Shown: positions 51,158 through 61,518, counted from the stretch's first letter. The stretch: 64,000 bases of DNA from Halobacteriovorax sp. GB3 (GCF_028649655.1 NZ_JAQSLN010000003.1:1-64000); one strand, 5' to 3'. Program-made: numbers and translations. Notes: a model not told the origin generated them from the letters alone.

Positions 51158-51208
51158 ATACCGAGTAGATAAATTAATGATTAATATTTGTTGATAAAGG
51201 ACATCTAA

Positions 51209-53734
51209 ATGCTTAAAAACATGTCACTATCCAAGAAGATTATCTTTGGTTTTCTCCTTTCTGGAATTATTCCGGCGGTAATCATCTCATGGCTATCTTT
51301 CACTAGAAATTCTGATGCACTCTTAAAAGAAGCAGAGAGTAAGTTGATTTCAGTTAGAGAGTCGAGGGCCTTTCAATTGGAAGAGCTCTTTAAAACGATG
51401 CAGGGGCAAGTTTCGGCCTTAGCACAAAATAAAGTGACAGTTGATGCGCTTGCAAGGTTTGAAAGAAGTTATAAAAATTATAATTTCGATGCGACAGTGA
51501 GTGTTGAAGAAGCGAGAAAAAATCTTTCTAAATTCTATGATTCAACTTTTTCAAAGAAATACTTAGAGGAAACGGGAAGTCCTTTTCCAAACAGCTCTCA
51601 GATTCTTTCGACTTTTAGTGATCAAGAAATTCTTTTACAAAATTCTTTTATTTCAAATAATAAAAACGCATTAGGAGAAAAAGATAAGCTTTATAATCTA
51701 GGTGATAGTTCATCTTATTCTTCGGCCCATATGGCCTATCACGATACGTTTAGAACCTATCTCAATAACTTTGGCTTTTATGATATTTTTCTTATCTCAA
51801 AAGAAAAGGGTGAAGTTGTTTACTCTGTTTATAAAGAGATCGACTTTGCAACTTCTCTTGAAGTTGGGCCTTATAAAAATACAGGACTCGGTGAAGCTTA
51901 TAGAAAAGCGATGAAGGGTAAAAAAGGTGATGTCTTTATTACAGATCTCGCTAAGTATTCTCCAAGCTATGATTCACCAGCTCAGTTTATTTCTTCACCA
52001 ATCTATGATGAAGATTTCCTATTGGGTGTTCTTGTTTTTCAAATTCCTGTTGGAAAAATTAATGAAATTATGACGGGAAGAAATCAATGGAAAGCACAGG
52101 GCTTAGGCGATTCAGGAGAAAGTTATTTAATCAATAAAGATAAAACGATGCGAAGTATATCTAGGTTTCTAGTTGAAGATGAAAAAGGATACCTAGAGAC
52201 AATGAAAGGCCTTGGTCACACTGATGAAGAGCTTGCCTATATGAAAGGTAAAAAGACAAGTGCTCTTATTGGTAAAGTTGAATCTGTCGGTGCTGAGCAT
52301 GTCGTGAAGGGAACAAGTGGATTTGAGATTTTTGAAGATTATAGAGGAGTTGAAGTTTTATCAGCTTATAGACCTTTAAAAATTCAAGGACTGGAGTGGT
52401 TCATCTTGAGTGAGATGGATGAAAATGAAGCCTTGGCCTCTGTTTATATTTTACGTGAATTGGTTATGCTCTCGCTTGGGATTTGTGCCATTGCTATTTT
52501 TATTTTTTCATATCTAATGTCAAAAGGTATCTCAAATGCCATTGTAGATCTCTCTGTAAGACTAAGACAAGGAGCCGAAAAAATACTCGATTCTTCAACT
52601 GGTATTGCTGAAGGATCAACTCAACTATCTTCCGCTACTGATGAATTAGCAGCAAGCTTACAAGAGACTTCTTCTTCTATTAATGAAATTTCTGCGATGG
52701 TCTCAAGAAGTTCAGAGTCTGCAGGGCAGGGGGCGACACTTGCTGAAGAAAGTCGTCAAAAGGCCACTGTAGGGAAAGAGTCTGTTGGCGAAGTGAAAAA
52801 TGCTATTGAATTAATACATCAAAATAATGAACACATTATTGAAAACGTAAATAAAAATAATGCCGAATTCGAGCAAATCATAACTGTTATTTCTGAGATT
52901 GCAGAAAAAACCAAGGTTATTAATGATATCGTTTTTCAGACAAAGCTTCTTTCATTCAACGCCTCGGTTGAAGCTGCGCGAGCAGGTGAGCATGGTAAGG
53001 GTTTTTCTGTTGTTGCAGAAGAAGTTGGTGCACTTGCTCAAATGAGTGGAAAGGCCGCAGGAGAGATTTCAGGTTTACTAGAAGCTTCAACTAAGAAGGT
53101 TCGTGAGATCGTAGAAATGTCTAGCACTTCAATGAATAGAATTATTGAAGAAGGTAAGGAGAGAGTGGAAATTGGTCTTCAAAAATCAGAAGTCTGTAAC
53201 TCTGTTCTCGATGATCTTCTTGTTAGTTTTGAAGAAGTAAATAGAGCTGTTTCCGATATTGCCTCTTCTTCACAAGAGCAATCGAGTGGAGTTAACGAAA
53301 TTACACAGGCCGTTCAACAATTAGATGGTGTTACTCAACAAAACTCAGAAGTTGCCAATGACTCTGCTCAAAGGGCCGAAGATCTTCGATACCAATCAAC
53401 TATGCTTTGGGAACTCGTAGAGCAGATGCATGGACTTGTGTATGGTAACAACAAGAATGCTTCAAAAAATGTCGTTAAGACTTCTTCAGTAGCACCTGTC
53501 GATGAGTCATCTCATAATATGGACCTCTCTTTTGATGATTCAAATCATTTCGAGATGAATGAAGTTGATGACATTCTTGATGACGCTGTCAATGAATCTA
53601 AGAGAGAAGTTGTCGAAACAAAAGAAGTTGAAACGAAGGATTCACTTGAAGATGAAATTCTCAGTGATGACAAAATTTCATCAGCGGGAGAGGTTCCTGA
53701 TGCTAAAGATCCTCGTTTTGAAGATGTCGCTTAA
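51209..53734 (+). CDS. Methyl-accepting chemotaxis protein
   Basis: The 841-residue receptor has membrane helices near 12-31 and 414-435. Between them lies a large periplasmic sensor (about 32-410, dCache-like with [18 protein letters not shown]). The cytoplasmic coiled-coil signalling tip is [20 protein letters not shown] (about 583-602). A C-terminal acidic tail of about 90 residues ([12 protein letters not shown] and later) replaces the usual CheR-binding pentapeptide. The ligand is unknown; no che genes are nearby. Confidence 0.95.
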   Translation: MLKNMSLSKKIIFGFLLSGIIPAVIISWLSFTRNSDALLKEAESKLISVRESRAFQLEELFKTMQGQVSALAQNKVTVDALARFERSYKNYNFDATVSVEEARKNLSKFYDSTFSKKYLEETGSPFPNSSQILSTFSDQEILLQNSFISNNKNALGEKDKLYNLGDSSSYSSAHMAYHDTFRTYLNNFGFYDIFLISKEKGEVVYSVYKEIDFATSLEVGPYKNTGLGEAYRKAMKGKKGDVFITDLAKYSPSYDSPAQFISSPIYDEDFLLGVLVFQIPVGKINEIMTGRNQWKAQGLGDSGESYLINKDKTMRSISRFLVEDEKGYLETMKGLGHTDEELAYMKGKKTSALIGKVESVGAEHVVKGTSGFEIFEDYRGVEVLSAYRPLKIQGLEWFILSEMDENEALASVYILRELVMLSLGICAIAIFIFSYLMSKGISNAIVDLSVRLRQGAEKILDSSTGIAEGSTQLSSATDELAASLQETSSSINEISAMVSRSSESAGQGATLAEESRQKATVGKESVGEVKNAIELIHQNNEHIIENVNKNNAEFEQIITVISEIAEKTKVINDIVFQTKLLSFNASVEAARAGEHGKGFSVVAEEVGALAQMSGKAAGEISGLLEASTKKVREIVEMSSTSMNRIIEEGKERVEIGLQKSEVCNSVLDDLLVSFEEVNRAVSDIASSSQEQSSGVNEITQAVQQLDGVTQQNSEVANDSAQRAEDLRYQSTMLWELVEQMHGLVYGNNKNASKNVVKTSSVAPVDESSHNMDLSFDDSNHFEMNEVDDILDDAVNESKREVVETKEVETKDSLEDEILSDDKISSAGEVPDAKDPRFEDVA

Positions 53735-53743
53735 TTAAATATG

Positions 53744-54598
53744 TTACGGAGCTATGATGAGATAATCTGAAATAGCTCCGTCACTAATAAGATCATTCCA
53801 ACTTTTTTCATCGTAATCAGATCTTTTAACAAACTTCAATGTAATGATAGGTTGCTCATTTGAAATGCGCTTTAACTCGCGTACATAACCATCTTTATAG
53901 TCGCTGTGAAAACTGCCAACAACAGTGTAGCGAAGAGTACGTGTTGCATTTTTTATGAATTGATAGGCCATGACTGAGTCTGTGAAGCATTGGGCCTCAA
54001 AATAGGGCATGATCATCTCATCAGGAGTGTGATTGCCCATGGCCTTTTTAAATCTCTCTAGGTAGGCCTTGCTTCCAATCTTATAGTTTGGTGGCAAGTA
54101 TTGAGAGGGAAGTTTATCCATGCCCTCTTTGACAATAATTCGCTTAATTTCGCGTTTTTCATTGAGTGCGATCAGTTCTCCACCAAGCTTCTTTGTTACT
54201 AATAAAATAGGGTGGTAAGGCATATAGTAATCAATATTTTTAGGCGATAAGAGTTCTGTAAAGAAGGTGTTTGCATCGAGCTCATCAATTTTTGAGAAGA
54301 CCTGCTCACTATGAATTTGATCGGCATATTCTAAAAATTCCCAACCTACACTAAAGTCATTAGCTTTTTCAAAAAGAGTGACTGTTTTCTCTATGAATTC
54401 AGACTGGGCCTTTTGAATTGCCGGGCTCGAGTGGTATTCACCTAAAACGAAATGAGATTGAGAAGAGGTTTCTTCAGCGAAGTCTTCGTAAGAAATCATT
54501 TCTTTCGCTGTAAAGGAATAGATTTTTGAAACTGACTCTACTTGTGCAAATGTTGAAAAAGCGCTGAAGGCGAGTGAGAGAAGCAGTAGTTTCATCAT
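53744..54598 (-). CDS. ChaN-type haem-binding-family exported protein
   Basis: The 284-residue product has a signal peptide (MMKLLLLSLAFSAFSTFAQ) and the ChaN (Cofac_haem_bdg) layout. FVLGEYHSSPAIQKAQ lies near 50-65, VGWEFLEYADQ and IALNEKREIKRIIV in the middle, and VVGSFHSDYKDGYVRELKR near the end. The conserved GE.H motif is intact. Members are erythromycin-esterase-like folds, often bound to haem or of unknown activity. There is no lipobox, unlike ChaN of gamma-proteobacteria. Confidence 0.75.
   Translation of the reverse strand: MMKLLLLSLAFSAFSTFAQVESVSKIYSFTAKEMISYEDFAEETSSQSHFVLGEYHSSPAIQKAQSEFIEKTVTLFEKANDFSVGWEFLEYADQIHSEQVFSKIDELDANTFFTELLSPKNIDYYMPYHPILLVTKKLGGELIALNEKREIKRIIVKEGMDKLPSQYLPPNYKIGSKAYLERFKKAMGNHTPDEMIMPYFEAQCFTDSVMAYQFIKNATRTLRYTVVGSFHSDYKDGYVRELKRISNEQPIITLKFVKRSDYDEKSWNDLISDGAISDYLIIAP
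53746..53781. repeat. Inverted repeat at the end of the ChaN-like gene
   Basis: ACGGAGCTAT (53746-53755) and ATAGCTCCGT (53772-53781) are perfect 10-bp arms around 16 bases. It lies between convergent stop codons, inside the last codons of the ChaN-like gene. It lacks a T tract, so a terminator role is uncertain. Confidence 0.4.
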
Positions 54599-54736
54599 GG
54601 TTCCTTTGAGTTGAAATTCTTTCTTATCTTATGGGAGAAAAGACCTATTGAAAAATAAGTTTACTTAAAAATGTCTGTCTTTAGTTTATAAGAAGTGAAG
54701 AAGTATAAGAAATGTGAAGATTTATAGGAAGTAGAG

Positions 54737-54766
54737 AAAAACCTACTGATTACTCAGTAGGTTTTT
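54737..54766 (-). terminator. Terminator overlapping the PSP1 gene stop
   Basis: ACCTACTGA (54741-54749) and TCAGTAGGT (54754-54762) form a 9-bp stem. Read on the minus strand it begins within the last codons of the PSP1 gene and ends in TTTTTCTC. Confidence 0.8.
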
Positions 54767-56207
54767 TCTTTGTATCATTTGATTGATTATTTTCGCTATT
54801 TTTAGGCCTATTATTTCTGTTTCTGTTGCGATTGCGGTTTCTGTTTCTGTTATTAGGTCTTTTCTTTTGTTCGCTAGAGTCTTTTTCTGACTTCTTAGCT
54901 GATAGGTCCTTCTCACCTAAATCTTTGTTGTCACGATTCTCTTTAGGTCCACGATTTTGTGGACGTCTTTGTGGGCGTTTTGAACGGTTGTCTCTTTTGT
55001 CATTATTACGATTTGGTCTATTCTCTTTTTGTTTTGAGTCTTTTTCTTCAAGTTTTTCTTCGCTTGTCGACTCGTCGTCGCTTTGCGCGTACTCGTCTTC
55101 ACCAAATTCTTTTTTGTATCTCTCTAGCCTTTCCATCTCTTCATCGCCGAGACCGATAACTGTGCTTGTCTCATTAACAACGTGTCTAAATGACTCTGGG
55201 AAAGTCCACTCTATAGGTGGTTCATAGTTATTTTCATCGTATTGATTTCTGGCATAGCGACGAATCTGTCCCTTGTCTGTAATCATATCAAATTGCTCGA
55301 TGAGAATTTGTAGCTTGAGAACTTTTCCAATATCTCCATTTTGAGCTTGGATAAATGTCCCTTCTTTTGGAAGGAATTCTCTTTTTTCTGAGTAGACGTC
55401 GTCTTCATAGCGAATACAACATTTAATTTGTCCACAAACTCCATTGATCTTACTTGGAATAAGTGCAAGGTTTTGGTTCTTTGCCATCTTGATACTGACA
55501 TTTCCGTAGTTTTTAAGAAATGATGAACAACATGTTTGCATCCCACAGACACCAACAGCTCCAAGGGCCGCCGCTCTGTCTCTAACTGAGATTTGACGAA
55601 GTTCAATTCTCATTTTTAAATCGCCAACGAGGTCTTTAACAAGATTTCTAAAGTCAACTCTGGCAGGTGCAGTGAAGTAGAAGACAGCTTTTTTACCAAA
55701 TTGGATAAACTCTACGTGAGTTAAATTCATGTCGAGTTTGTGTTTTTCAATGAGGCGAAGGCATACTTTTTCCGCTTCATTTTCTTTGCGAGCATAGCTT
55801 TTTTGCTCTTCAATATCGTCGTCAGTAGCAATTTTTGAAATTGTTTTTAGCGGTAGAAGATCTTTTTTAAACGTCGTCTCGTATGGGAGCGAGTTGATGT
55901 AGCCAACAGTCATCCCACGGTCACTCATGGCCAAAACTTTTTGACCGTATTGAAAAATTCTCTTCCCCACAAGAAATGGGTGAGATTTCGCATTCCCTGG
56001 AAAGCGAACTCTAATCAATTTGATTGGGTCACCTTCTTTAAAGCGCTGAGAACTGGTTTCATCCTCGTCAGAATCTGACTCAGATGAATCATTATTATCT
56101 TTTGTTTGTAGTTCTTCGGTCTCTTGTGCTTGAGCTATTTTTGATTCTTCATTCTGTTCAGAAGAATTATATGTTTCATTTCCGTTGTCGGAATTCTGTT
56201 CTTGCAT
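54750..56207 (-). CDS. PSP1-domain protein (RicT/YaaT-like)
   Basis: The 485-residue product has an acidic N-terminus (1-55), the PSP1 core (about 60-345) and a long basic/charged tail. The core has the paired cysteine motifs GVCGMQTCCSSFL (about 219-231) and NGVCGQIKCCIRYE (about 256-269) typical of RicT, which helps RNA processing with RNase Y in Bacillus. The tail contains RNRNRNRNRN-type repeats before KKPTE and may bind RNA. The order tmk-holB-PSP1 is shared with Firmicutes. The gene probably ends this operon. Confidence 0.87.
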   Translation of the reverse strand: MQEQNSDNGNETYNSSEQNEESKIAQAQETEELQTKDNNDSSESDSDEDETSSQRFKEGDPIKLIRVRFPGNAKSHPFLVGKRIFQYGQKVLAMSDRGMTVGYINSLPYETTFKKDLLPLKTISKIATDDDIEEQKSYARKENEAEKVCLRLIEKHKLDMNLTHVEFIQFGKKAVFYFTAPARVDFRNLVKDLVGDLKMRIELRQISVRDRAAALGAVGVCGMQTCCSSFLKNYGNVSIKMAKNQNLALIPSKINGVCGQIKCCIRYEDDVYSEKREFLPKEGTFIQAQNGDIGKVLKLQILIEQFDMITDKGQIRRYARNQYDENNYEPPIEWTFPESFRHVVNETSTVIGLGDEEMERLERYKKEFGEDEYAQSDDESTSEEKLEEKDSKQKENRPNRNNDKRDNRSKRPQRRPQNRGPKENRDNKDLGEKDLSAKKSEKDSSEQKKRPNNRNRNRNRNRNRNNRPKNSENNQSNDTKKKPTE

Positions 56208-56286
56208 TAAATGTCCAATTTCTTATTTGCAGTTTACCCTTTATTTTCGGACGAATTGCCTGAAAAGTCTAGTCAAAGGGCATTAT

Positions 56287-57087
56287 TTAGGAGCAGCGCT
56301 TAATAAGGGCCACAAGCTCACTAACTCTCTGTGTAAGTGGGTTGTGAAAGGTTTTAGACTTATCGTACCACTCGATGAAATTTGTTATATCGTCTAGGTG
56401 TTTGTAATTATCTGATTTAGCTAATAGCCACTCTGTAGCGAGGGAGCATAGTTGGTCCTCTAGGGCCTTATCTTTTTTTATTTGTTCAGTAAGTGTTTGA
56501 AGGTCATCAAGATTGTGCCACGCGCATTCTCTTAGGCCTAAAATATCATTTTTGGCCTGTTCAATAAAAGTTGGGAACTCAAATTGACGCTTCTTTTCAT
56601 TGTTTCGAAGAGCAATTACTAGTGCTCGGCTCTCAATCGTTGGAAGTAGCTTAATTCCTGTATGTTCCAAGAAAATGATTGTTGTTTTCTTATTAGGCTC
56701 TTCCAGTGTCTTTAAAAACTTATTGAGAATGACATCACTTAATTGGTGAGCATCGCTTAAAATACAAAAACGATGATTGAATTCAAAATGATTGTACTGA
56801 TGAAACTTGATAAAGTCAGTGATGGCCTGATCATTAAGCGTGTAGCTTTTTTCCTGATGTTCATTAATAAATAAGATATCGGGATGACCTTGGTCGATGA
56901 GGTCTATGGCCTTCTTTTCGCTGAACTCTTTTTCCTTGCTGATTGTCTTTGAAAGAAAACTTCTCGTGAAGCTGATCAATTGCTCTCGAGCGTTCGGTCC
57001 AGGGGCCATTTTAAAGATATAAAAATGGGCCAATTGTTCATTGGCCCATTTATTTAGAAGAATTGTTTCAATTTTTTCATTCATCAT
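56287..57087 (-). CDS. holB: DNA polymerase III subunit delta'-like protein
   Basis: A 266-residue clamp-loader subunit: FLKTLEEPNKKTTIIFLEHT near 130-150 is the diagnostic delta' sensor-1 region, preceded by RFCILSDAHQLSDVILNK. The P-loop region at the start is degenerate, as usual for delta'. It loads the sliding clamp together with delta and tau. It starts 9 bases after tmk, as in many genomes. Confidence 0.83.
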   Translation of the reverse strand: MMNEKIETILLNKWANEQLAHFYIFKMAPGPNAREQLISFTRSFLSKTISKEKEFSEKKAIDLIDQGHPDILFINEHQEKSYTLNDQAITDFIKFHQYNHFEFNHRFCILSDAHQLSDVILNKFLKTLEEPNKKTTIIFLEHTGIKLLPTIESRALVIALRNNEKKRQFEFPTFIEQAKNDILGLRECAWHNLDDLQTLTEQIKKDKALEDQLCSLATEWLLAKSDNYKHLDDITNFIEWYDKSKTFHNPLTQRVSELVALIKRCS

Positions 57088-57096
57088 AAAAAGGGT

Positions 57097-57783
57097 TTAG
57101 TCTTCTTTTTTGAAAATGAGATCATCGATTTGTTGGCGAATTGACAGATAAACTTCATCAAAGTCTCTCTTTCCATCTACGACAGAGATTCTCTCTGGGA
57201 ATAATTCACTCGCAAGGTCGTAACCATCAATTAGTTTCTGATGAAATGAATGGTCTTGAGATTCAAAATAATCTTTCGGATTATTTCTCATTTCTTGTCG
57301 TTTAAGAGATGTTTCAAGGTCAATCTTTACATAAATTGTTCTGTGAGGAACGAGATGAAGTGGAAAGACGTTGTGTGTTTCAAGAATTCTTTGAACACCA
57401 AGCTCTCTAGCAATACCTTGGTAAGCAATAGTACTATCGAGATAGCGGTCACAGATAATAATTGTATTTGGCGTATTGAGTTCTTTTAAAACGACTTCGG
57501 TAAGAAGTTGTGCTCTTGCGGATGCGAAGAGATAAGACTCTGCTACAGGATGTATATTGGTCGAAGTTTCTAAGATGGCCTTTCTTAGTTTTTCACCATA
57601 AGGTGTCCCACCTGGTTCTCTCAAAACGAGAACGCGAAAATCTTTATCTTCAAGATAATCTTTGATGCGATTGATTTGAGTTGTCTTGCCAGCTCCTTCA
57701 ATTCCTTCGAAGCTAATGAAGAAAGATCCAGGAAACGCAGGCGGCCTAAATTGTTGTAATAATTCTTTATTGATTTCTTCCAT
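57097..57783 (-). CDS. tmk: Thymidylate kinase
   Basis: This 228-residue enzyme phosphorylates dTMP. It has the P-loop FEGIEGAGKTTQI (about 24-36), the REPGGTPYGEKLR motif (about 55-67) and the DRYLDSTIAYQG segment (about 112-123). Both N- and C-terminal parts are normal except for about 15 additional residues at the start. It heads tmk-holB-PSP1. Confidence 0.95.
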   Translation of the reverse strand: MEEINKELLQQFRPPAFPGSFFISFEGIEGAGKTTQINRIKDYLEDKDFRVLVLREPGGTPYGEKLRKAILETSTNIHPVAESYLFASARAQLLTEVVLKELNTPNTIIICDRYLDSTIAYQGIARELGVQRILETHNVFPLHLVPHRTIYVKIDLETSLKRQEMRNNPKDYFESQDHSFHQKLIDGYDLASELFPERISVVDGKRDFDEVYLSIRQQIDDLIFKKED

Positions 57784-57823
57784 GGGCTTTAATGTAGCAC
57801 ATCTTAGTGCTCATCGCCTATGA

Positions 57824-59011
57824 TTAATATTCTTCCGCTGCGTTAAAGATTTCACCTTCTAACTCTTGAACTTCTCCTTGCTCAAGATTTTCAGGTTGCT
57901 CTGTTTCTGTAAACTCTGCATCAAGAACATTATCTGGCTCCATGGCCGGATCTAGAATTTCTTTTGGGATTCGACTTCTTACAGGATCATCTTGAAATGA
58001 ACGTTCTTCTTGCTCAGCATCGTAAGTGTCTTCATTAATATAGGCATCATCCATCATTTTCTTTTTCTCAAAGTTTTTGAATGTGTCAGAATCTTTGAAC
58101 GCTTTTGTTCCTCTCGTTACAGCTCTGGAGTTTCTAATATTATTTGCTTGAGACCTTGATTCTTTCGCCTGAATTGGTTTGAGCTCTTGTGCTTTAAATG
58201 ATCTTGCTTGCTTTGCCTTGGGAGGGGCAAAGGTTGTTTTTTTATTGACTGTCGTTTGAGTTGGTTCATCTTTTCCCTTTATAACGAGAGTCAGTATTCC
58301 AACGAGAGAGAGTACAAGAAGAATAACCCATGGCAGTTTTGATTTTGTTTCACTTGATTGCGAATGCTCATCTTCAACAATGACAGGTCCTGCATTCATG
58401 TGCACGCGATCTTCTGGATGATGTGCCCATGCTAGACCAGCTAGCGCTTCTTCACTCTGCGTTTTTTCGCGGGCCATTTTTAAAATTTTATTTTGATCGA
58501 CACTCTCTACAAGACCTTCTGCAAGGTGTGTGGCATCTGGAAGAGATTTATTTGTTAGTTTCCTTCGATCAAATTGCTTATAGTGGTGAATTTTAGTCCA
58601 TTCTTGTCCATCTTCAGAAACGAGGTCTGTGTGAACGAGAGCTTTCTCTTGGAGTAATTCATTTATTTTATCTTCGTGAAAAGGCCCTTGTTTTTGTCCT
58701 TCGATCAGTAGATAGAACTCTTGAATTGAACTGTCTTTATCTGTTAGAACTTGCGGGCGTCTTCTTTGAAAGTAGGGATGTGAGACGAGATCACTCCAGT
58801 CTTCTTGACCGTATGTACGAAGAGTGATGTCGCTTAAATCGAGAGTATCAGACTCGAGATGGTCTTTTAATTCTTTGCCTAAAAATGGCCCATAGATTGA
58901 ATCATTAATTTTAATTTCAAAAATATTCTCTTTTGGTAGATCTTGGGCCTCGATTTGCTCATGAGTTAGAACAAGGGAATCTAATGTTTCTAATTTTAAT
59001 GCTTCACTCAT
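57824..59011 (-). CDS. GYF-domain single-pass membrane protein
   Basis: The 395-residue protein has two GYF_2-like regions: about 31-75 (KINDSIYGPFLGKELKDHL) and about 98-145 (FYLLIEGQKQGPFHEDKIN). A charged linker follows, then one membrane helix near 230-248 (LPWVILLVLSLVGILTLV) and a long charged, disordered tail rich in Glu/Lys/Arg. GYF-type domains bind proline-rich peptides. It has no signal peptide, so both GYF-like units should be cytoplasmic with the tail outside. Partner unknown. Confidence 0.7.
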   Translation of the reverse strand: MSEALKLETLDSLVLTHEQIEAQDLPKENIFEIKINDSIYGPFLGKELKDHLESDTLDLSDITLRTYGQEDWSDLVSHPYFQRRRPQVLTDKDSSIQEFYLLIEGQKQGPFHEDKINELLQEKALVHTDLVSEDGQEWTKIHHYKQFDRRKLTNKSLPDATHLAEGLVESVDQNKILKMAREKTQSEEALAGLAWAHHPEDRVHMNAGPVIVEDEHSQSSETKSKLPWVILLVLSLVGILTLVIKGKDEPTQTTVNKKTTFAPPKAKQARSFKAQELKPIQAKESRSQANNIRNSRAVTRGTKAFKDSDTFKNFEKKKMMDDAYINEDTYDAEQEERSFQDDPVRSRIPKEILDPAMEPDNVLDAEFTETEQPENLEQGEVQELEGEIFNAAEEY

Positions 59012-59104
59012 AATACCATCCTTAACAGTTCCTTGAACTTATCGGTTGGTCTTAAGATATATTCAATATACTTATTGTAAGATGGGTGGGGGGAAAAAAG
59101 GTAC

Positions 59105-59136
59105 AAAAAAAGGTCAGATAAAAACCGACCTTTTTT
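59105..59136 (-). terminator. Terminator after the outer-membrane protein gene
   Basis: AAAAAAGGTC (59106-59115) and GACCTTTTTT (59127-59136) form a 10-bp stem; on the minus strand seven T end the stem. It ends the gene at 59163-60002. Confidence 0.88.
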
Positions 59137-59162
59137 GTTGACTAGTTTGTAATTCGTTAAAA

Positions 59163-60002
59163 TTAGAAGATTGGAAAGCTGACAAGCGTTCCTACATAGC
59201 TATTTTTAACCCATTCTGGCTGGTATGAAGCGATAAGGTTGTTATCGATAGCTGAGTCGAATGTGTACCCTTCAAAGTAAAGAGAAACATCAACACCATT
59301 AGAGAATGTGTAACCAGCAGTTAGGTTTGTTAGAAGAAGCTCTCTGTTATTGGACTTATCATCGTATTTGTAACCATAGTAAGCATTAGCAAATGATAGG
59401 TAGATATTGTCATTCACTGAGTACGTGTGAGTTAGACCAACGTAGTTAATTGTATCTTGAACGTTGTTAGCACCTTTGTTTTTGTTATAAATATAAAGAC
59501 CTGGTGCAAAAGATAGATTGTATTTTCCAAAGCTTCTTGAAAAGCTATTGTAGAGTAGGTGGTATGTGTCATATCCCGACTCTTTCGCGTTATTCATAAC
59601 GTAGTTTCTTAGTAAGAAAGAGTAGTTAACGCCGTGATCGTTTTGATTTAAGATGCTTGATCTTGTGAAACGAAGCTCAGTTGAGTGAAGTTCTGTGTGA
59701 ACTTGGTTGTCATCTTTTTGCTTCTTAGTCCAGTCAGTGTGAACGAGTGGCTTGATTGTAAACTTGTGATACTTATCAAGCTTGTAGTTTAGGTAAAGGT
59801 AGTGACCTGACTTAAGTCCCTTGTCCTGCATAAGCTTGGCACTTGCATAAGTGTCATTTAGGTAGCTCATTGAAAATGGTGAGTCTTTCAGTTTTTTCCA
59901 GATGTCTGAAAATGCTGAGCTTGAAGTGTTTGTTGATTCTGCTAAAGTTGTTGTTGCCGTTAACATCATCATTGATGCAACTAATAGTCCTTTAATTTTC
60001 AT
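59163..60002 (-). CDS. Outer-membrane beta-barrel protein
   Basis: The 279-residue product has a signal peptide (MKIKGLLVASMMMLTATTTLA) and a mature barrel of alternating strands, with frequent Tyr and Asn. It ends in ...GTLVSFPIF, terminal Phe. The start at 60002 follows GAGGAG; an in-frame ATG eight codons earlier is less likely. It could be a porin-like or DUF3187-type protein; no family is certain. It stands alone between two intergenic regions. Confidence 0.75.
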   Translation of the reverse strand: MKIKGLLVASMMMLTATTTLAESTNTSSSAFSDIWKKLKDSPFSMSYLNDTYASAKLMQDKGLKSGHYLYLNYKLDKYHKFTIKPLVHTDWTKKQKDDNQVHTELHSTELRFTRSSILNQNDHGVNYSFLLRNYVMNNAKESGYDTYHLLYNSFSRSFGKYNLSFAPGLYIYNKNKGANNVQDTINYVGLTHTYSVNDNIYLSFANAYYGYKYDDKSNNRELLLTNLTAGYTFSNGVDVSLYFEGYTFDSAIDNNLIASYQPEWVKNSYVGTLVSFPIF

Positions 60003-60185
60003 TTTCTCTCCTCGAATATTTCCCAAAATTCGTGCAAAAACAGTTATTTCACAACACTGACTGATTTGTCATGGAGTTGACGCGATGAAAACCTAAAAAA
60101 ATTGCATTTGTAAGGAAATGTTAATTAAATTACTCTATAACTATAGGCTTCCTTAATTATTTCGGGCCTTCCACTCTAAAAGGGA

Positions 60186-60198
60186 CAGTGTGACACTG
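60186..60198 (+). promoter_or_regulatory. Perfect palindrome before the WaaA-like gene
   Basis: CAGTGTGACACTG is an odd-length perfect palindrome located 2 bases before ATG 60201. The nearest ribosome-binding-like site, AAGGG (60180-60184), lies just ahead of it, 16 bases from ATG. The palindrome could be an operator, or an RNA hairpin that brings the two together. Confidence 0.35.
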
Positions 60199-60200
60199 AC

Positions 60201-61511
60201 ATGGAATTTTTAAAGTTCACTTATCTTCTTATCACGATACCTTTCATGCGAATGCTGGCCTTACTTGTAGGACCCATCACTCCTTTTAATCGCTTTTTAA
60301 AAGAGAGACTTCTCTTTGAAAAACGCAATAATGAGCCAGGGTGTCAGTCTTTTAGTGAGCAGGGTCTCGAAGCTGATCTTGGAGTTCATGTTTCTAGTGA
60401 AGGGGAGTTAGAGCAAGTTCTTCCGATTGTAAGAAGGTATTTAGAGAGTGCTAAAAAAGTTGAGCTGATCTTTACTTCTCCAAGTGTCGAGAAAAAAATT
60501 AAAGAACTTTATAAAGTCTATCCAAATTCATTTCGATATTTGCGTCTCCCTTTATTGAAGGCGCCACGTTTTAGAAGACCTTTTCTATGGGTTACGACAG
60601 ATCATTTTATTATGGTTCGCTATGACTTTTTTCCTGAGCTTCTTTTATTAAGTCGTTTCTGCTCGCGCTTTACACTTGTGTGGGCAACGCTAAAGGGAAA
60701 AGAATATTCACCTTTTTCTCCAGGTCTTTTTCCGTACCGCTATTTTACAAAGATTATTCCTGCTACAGAGTCAGATCAAAACAAAATGATTGATCTTTCA
60801 CTTCCGGTTGATGATGCCATTGACTTTCGCGTGGTTCAAATCAATAAGCGATTACAGGAAAAAGAAAAGAAGCTTGCCGTCTACGAGCAAAGTGGAATTG
60901 CTGAACTCATTAAATCGTACCCTCGAAGCAAGCGTCTCGTTTACGGAAGTTGCTGGCCAGTTGATATTGAGAGCTTCTCTAAGGTCATGATTGAAAAAAT
61001 TAAAAACAAAGAGATCTTTGTCGCTCTTTGTCCACATAAAATCAATGATGAGAGTGTTGATCAATTAAAAGAACTTTTAAAATTAAAAGGTCTAGAGAGC
61101 GTTTGTCTTTATAGAAAAGATGAAAGCGATAGTGAAAAGCTTAAAAAGGTCTCGAGCGAATTAAAAGAACAAGAGCAGGGAACGGTTTTTATAAGTGCTT
61201 TACCTGGAAGACTTTGTGAGTTCTACTCGCTCTTTGGAAACGCCTATGTCTCTGGAGGATTTGGTCGTAGTATTCACTCTGTATTGGAGCCTTATTTGGC
61301 CGGAGCTTTCGTTTTTTGTGGACCAAAGACTCACCGTTCAACAGAATTTGATTTAGTTAAAGAAAATGATGATCAAGCGATCTGTTCTTTTTCTGATTTG
61401 CCAAGTCTATGGACTTTAGTAGAGAATAGAGATTCCTTCAATGAGGGCAAATGCAACGAACTTATTGATCTTAGTTCAATGCGTTTTAATGAAATGATAA
61501 AGAAGCTGTGA
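60201..61511 (+). CDS. Kdo-transferase (WaaA)-like glycosyltransferase
   Basis: The 436-residue GT-B protein follows the WaaA plan: an N-terminal hydrophobic anchor (3-25), HVSSEGELEQVLPIVRRYL (about 64-82; cf. the HxxSxGE of WaaA), LIFTSPSVEK, RYDFFPELL, YGSCWP, LCPHKIN, and YVSGGFGRSIHSVLEPYLAG (about 350-369) with the nucleotide-sugar Glu. WaaA adds Kdo to lipid A. Identity to the canonical enzyme looks low, so it may add another sugar or be a second paralogue. Start ATG 60201 sits behind a palindrome. Confidence 0.7.
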   Translation: MEFLKFTYLLITIPFMRMLALLVGPITPFNRFLKERLLFEKRNNEPGCQSFSEQGLEADLGVHVSSEGELEQVLPIVRRYLESAKKVELIFTSPSVEKKIKELYKVYPNSFRYLRLPLLKAPRFRRPFLWVTTDHFIMVRYDFFPELLLLSRFCSRFTLVWATLKGKEYSPFSPGLFPYRYFTKIIPATESDQNKMIDLSLPVDDAIDFRVVQINKRLQEKEKKLAVYEQSGIAELIKSYPRSKRLVYGSCWPVDIESFSKVMIEKIKNKEIFVALCPHKINDESVDQLKELLKLKGLESVCLYRKDESDSEKLKKVSSELKEQEQGTVFISALPGRLCEFYSLFGNAYVSGGFGRSIHSVLEPYLAGAFVFCGPKTHRSTEFDLVKENDDQAICSFSDLPSLWTLVENRDSFNEGKCNELIDLSSMRFNEMIKKL

Positions 61512-61518
61512 GGCGATC

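Noticed and set aside
54800-54860. Short tandem repeat coding Arg-Asn pairs, CRISPR-like at first sight
   Set aside because: It is a low-complexity tail (RNRNRN...) of the PSP1 protein, with no spacer structure.
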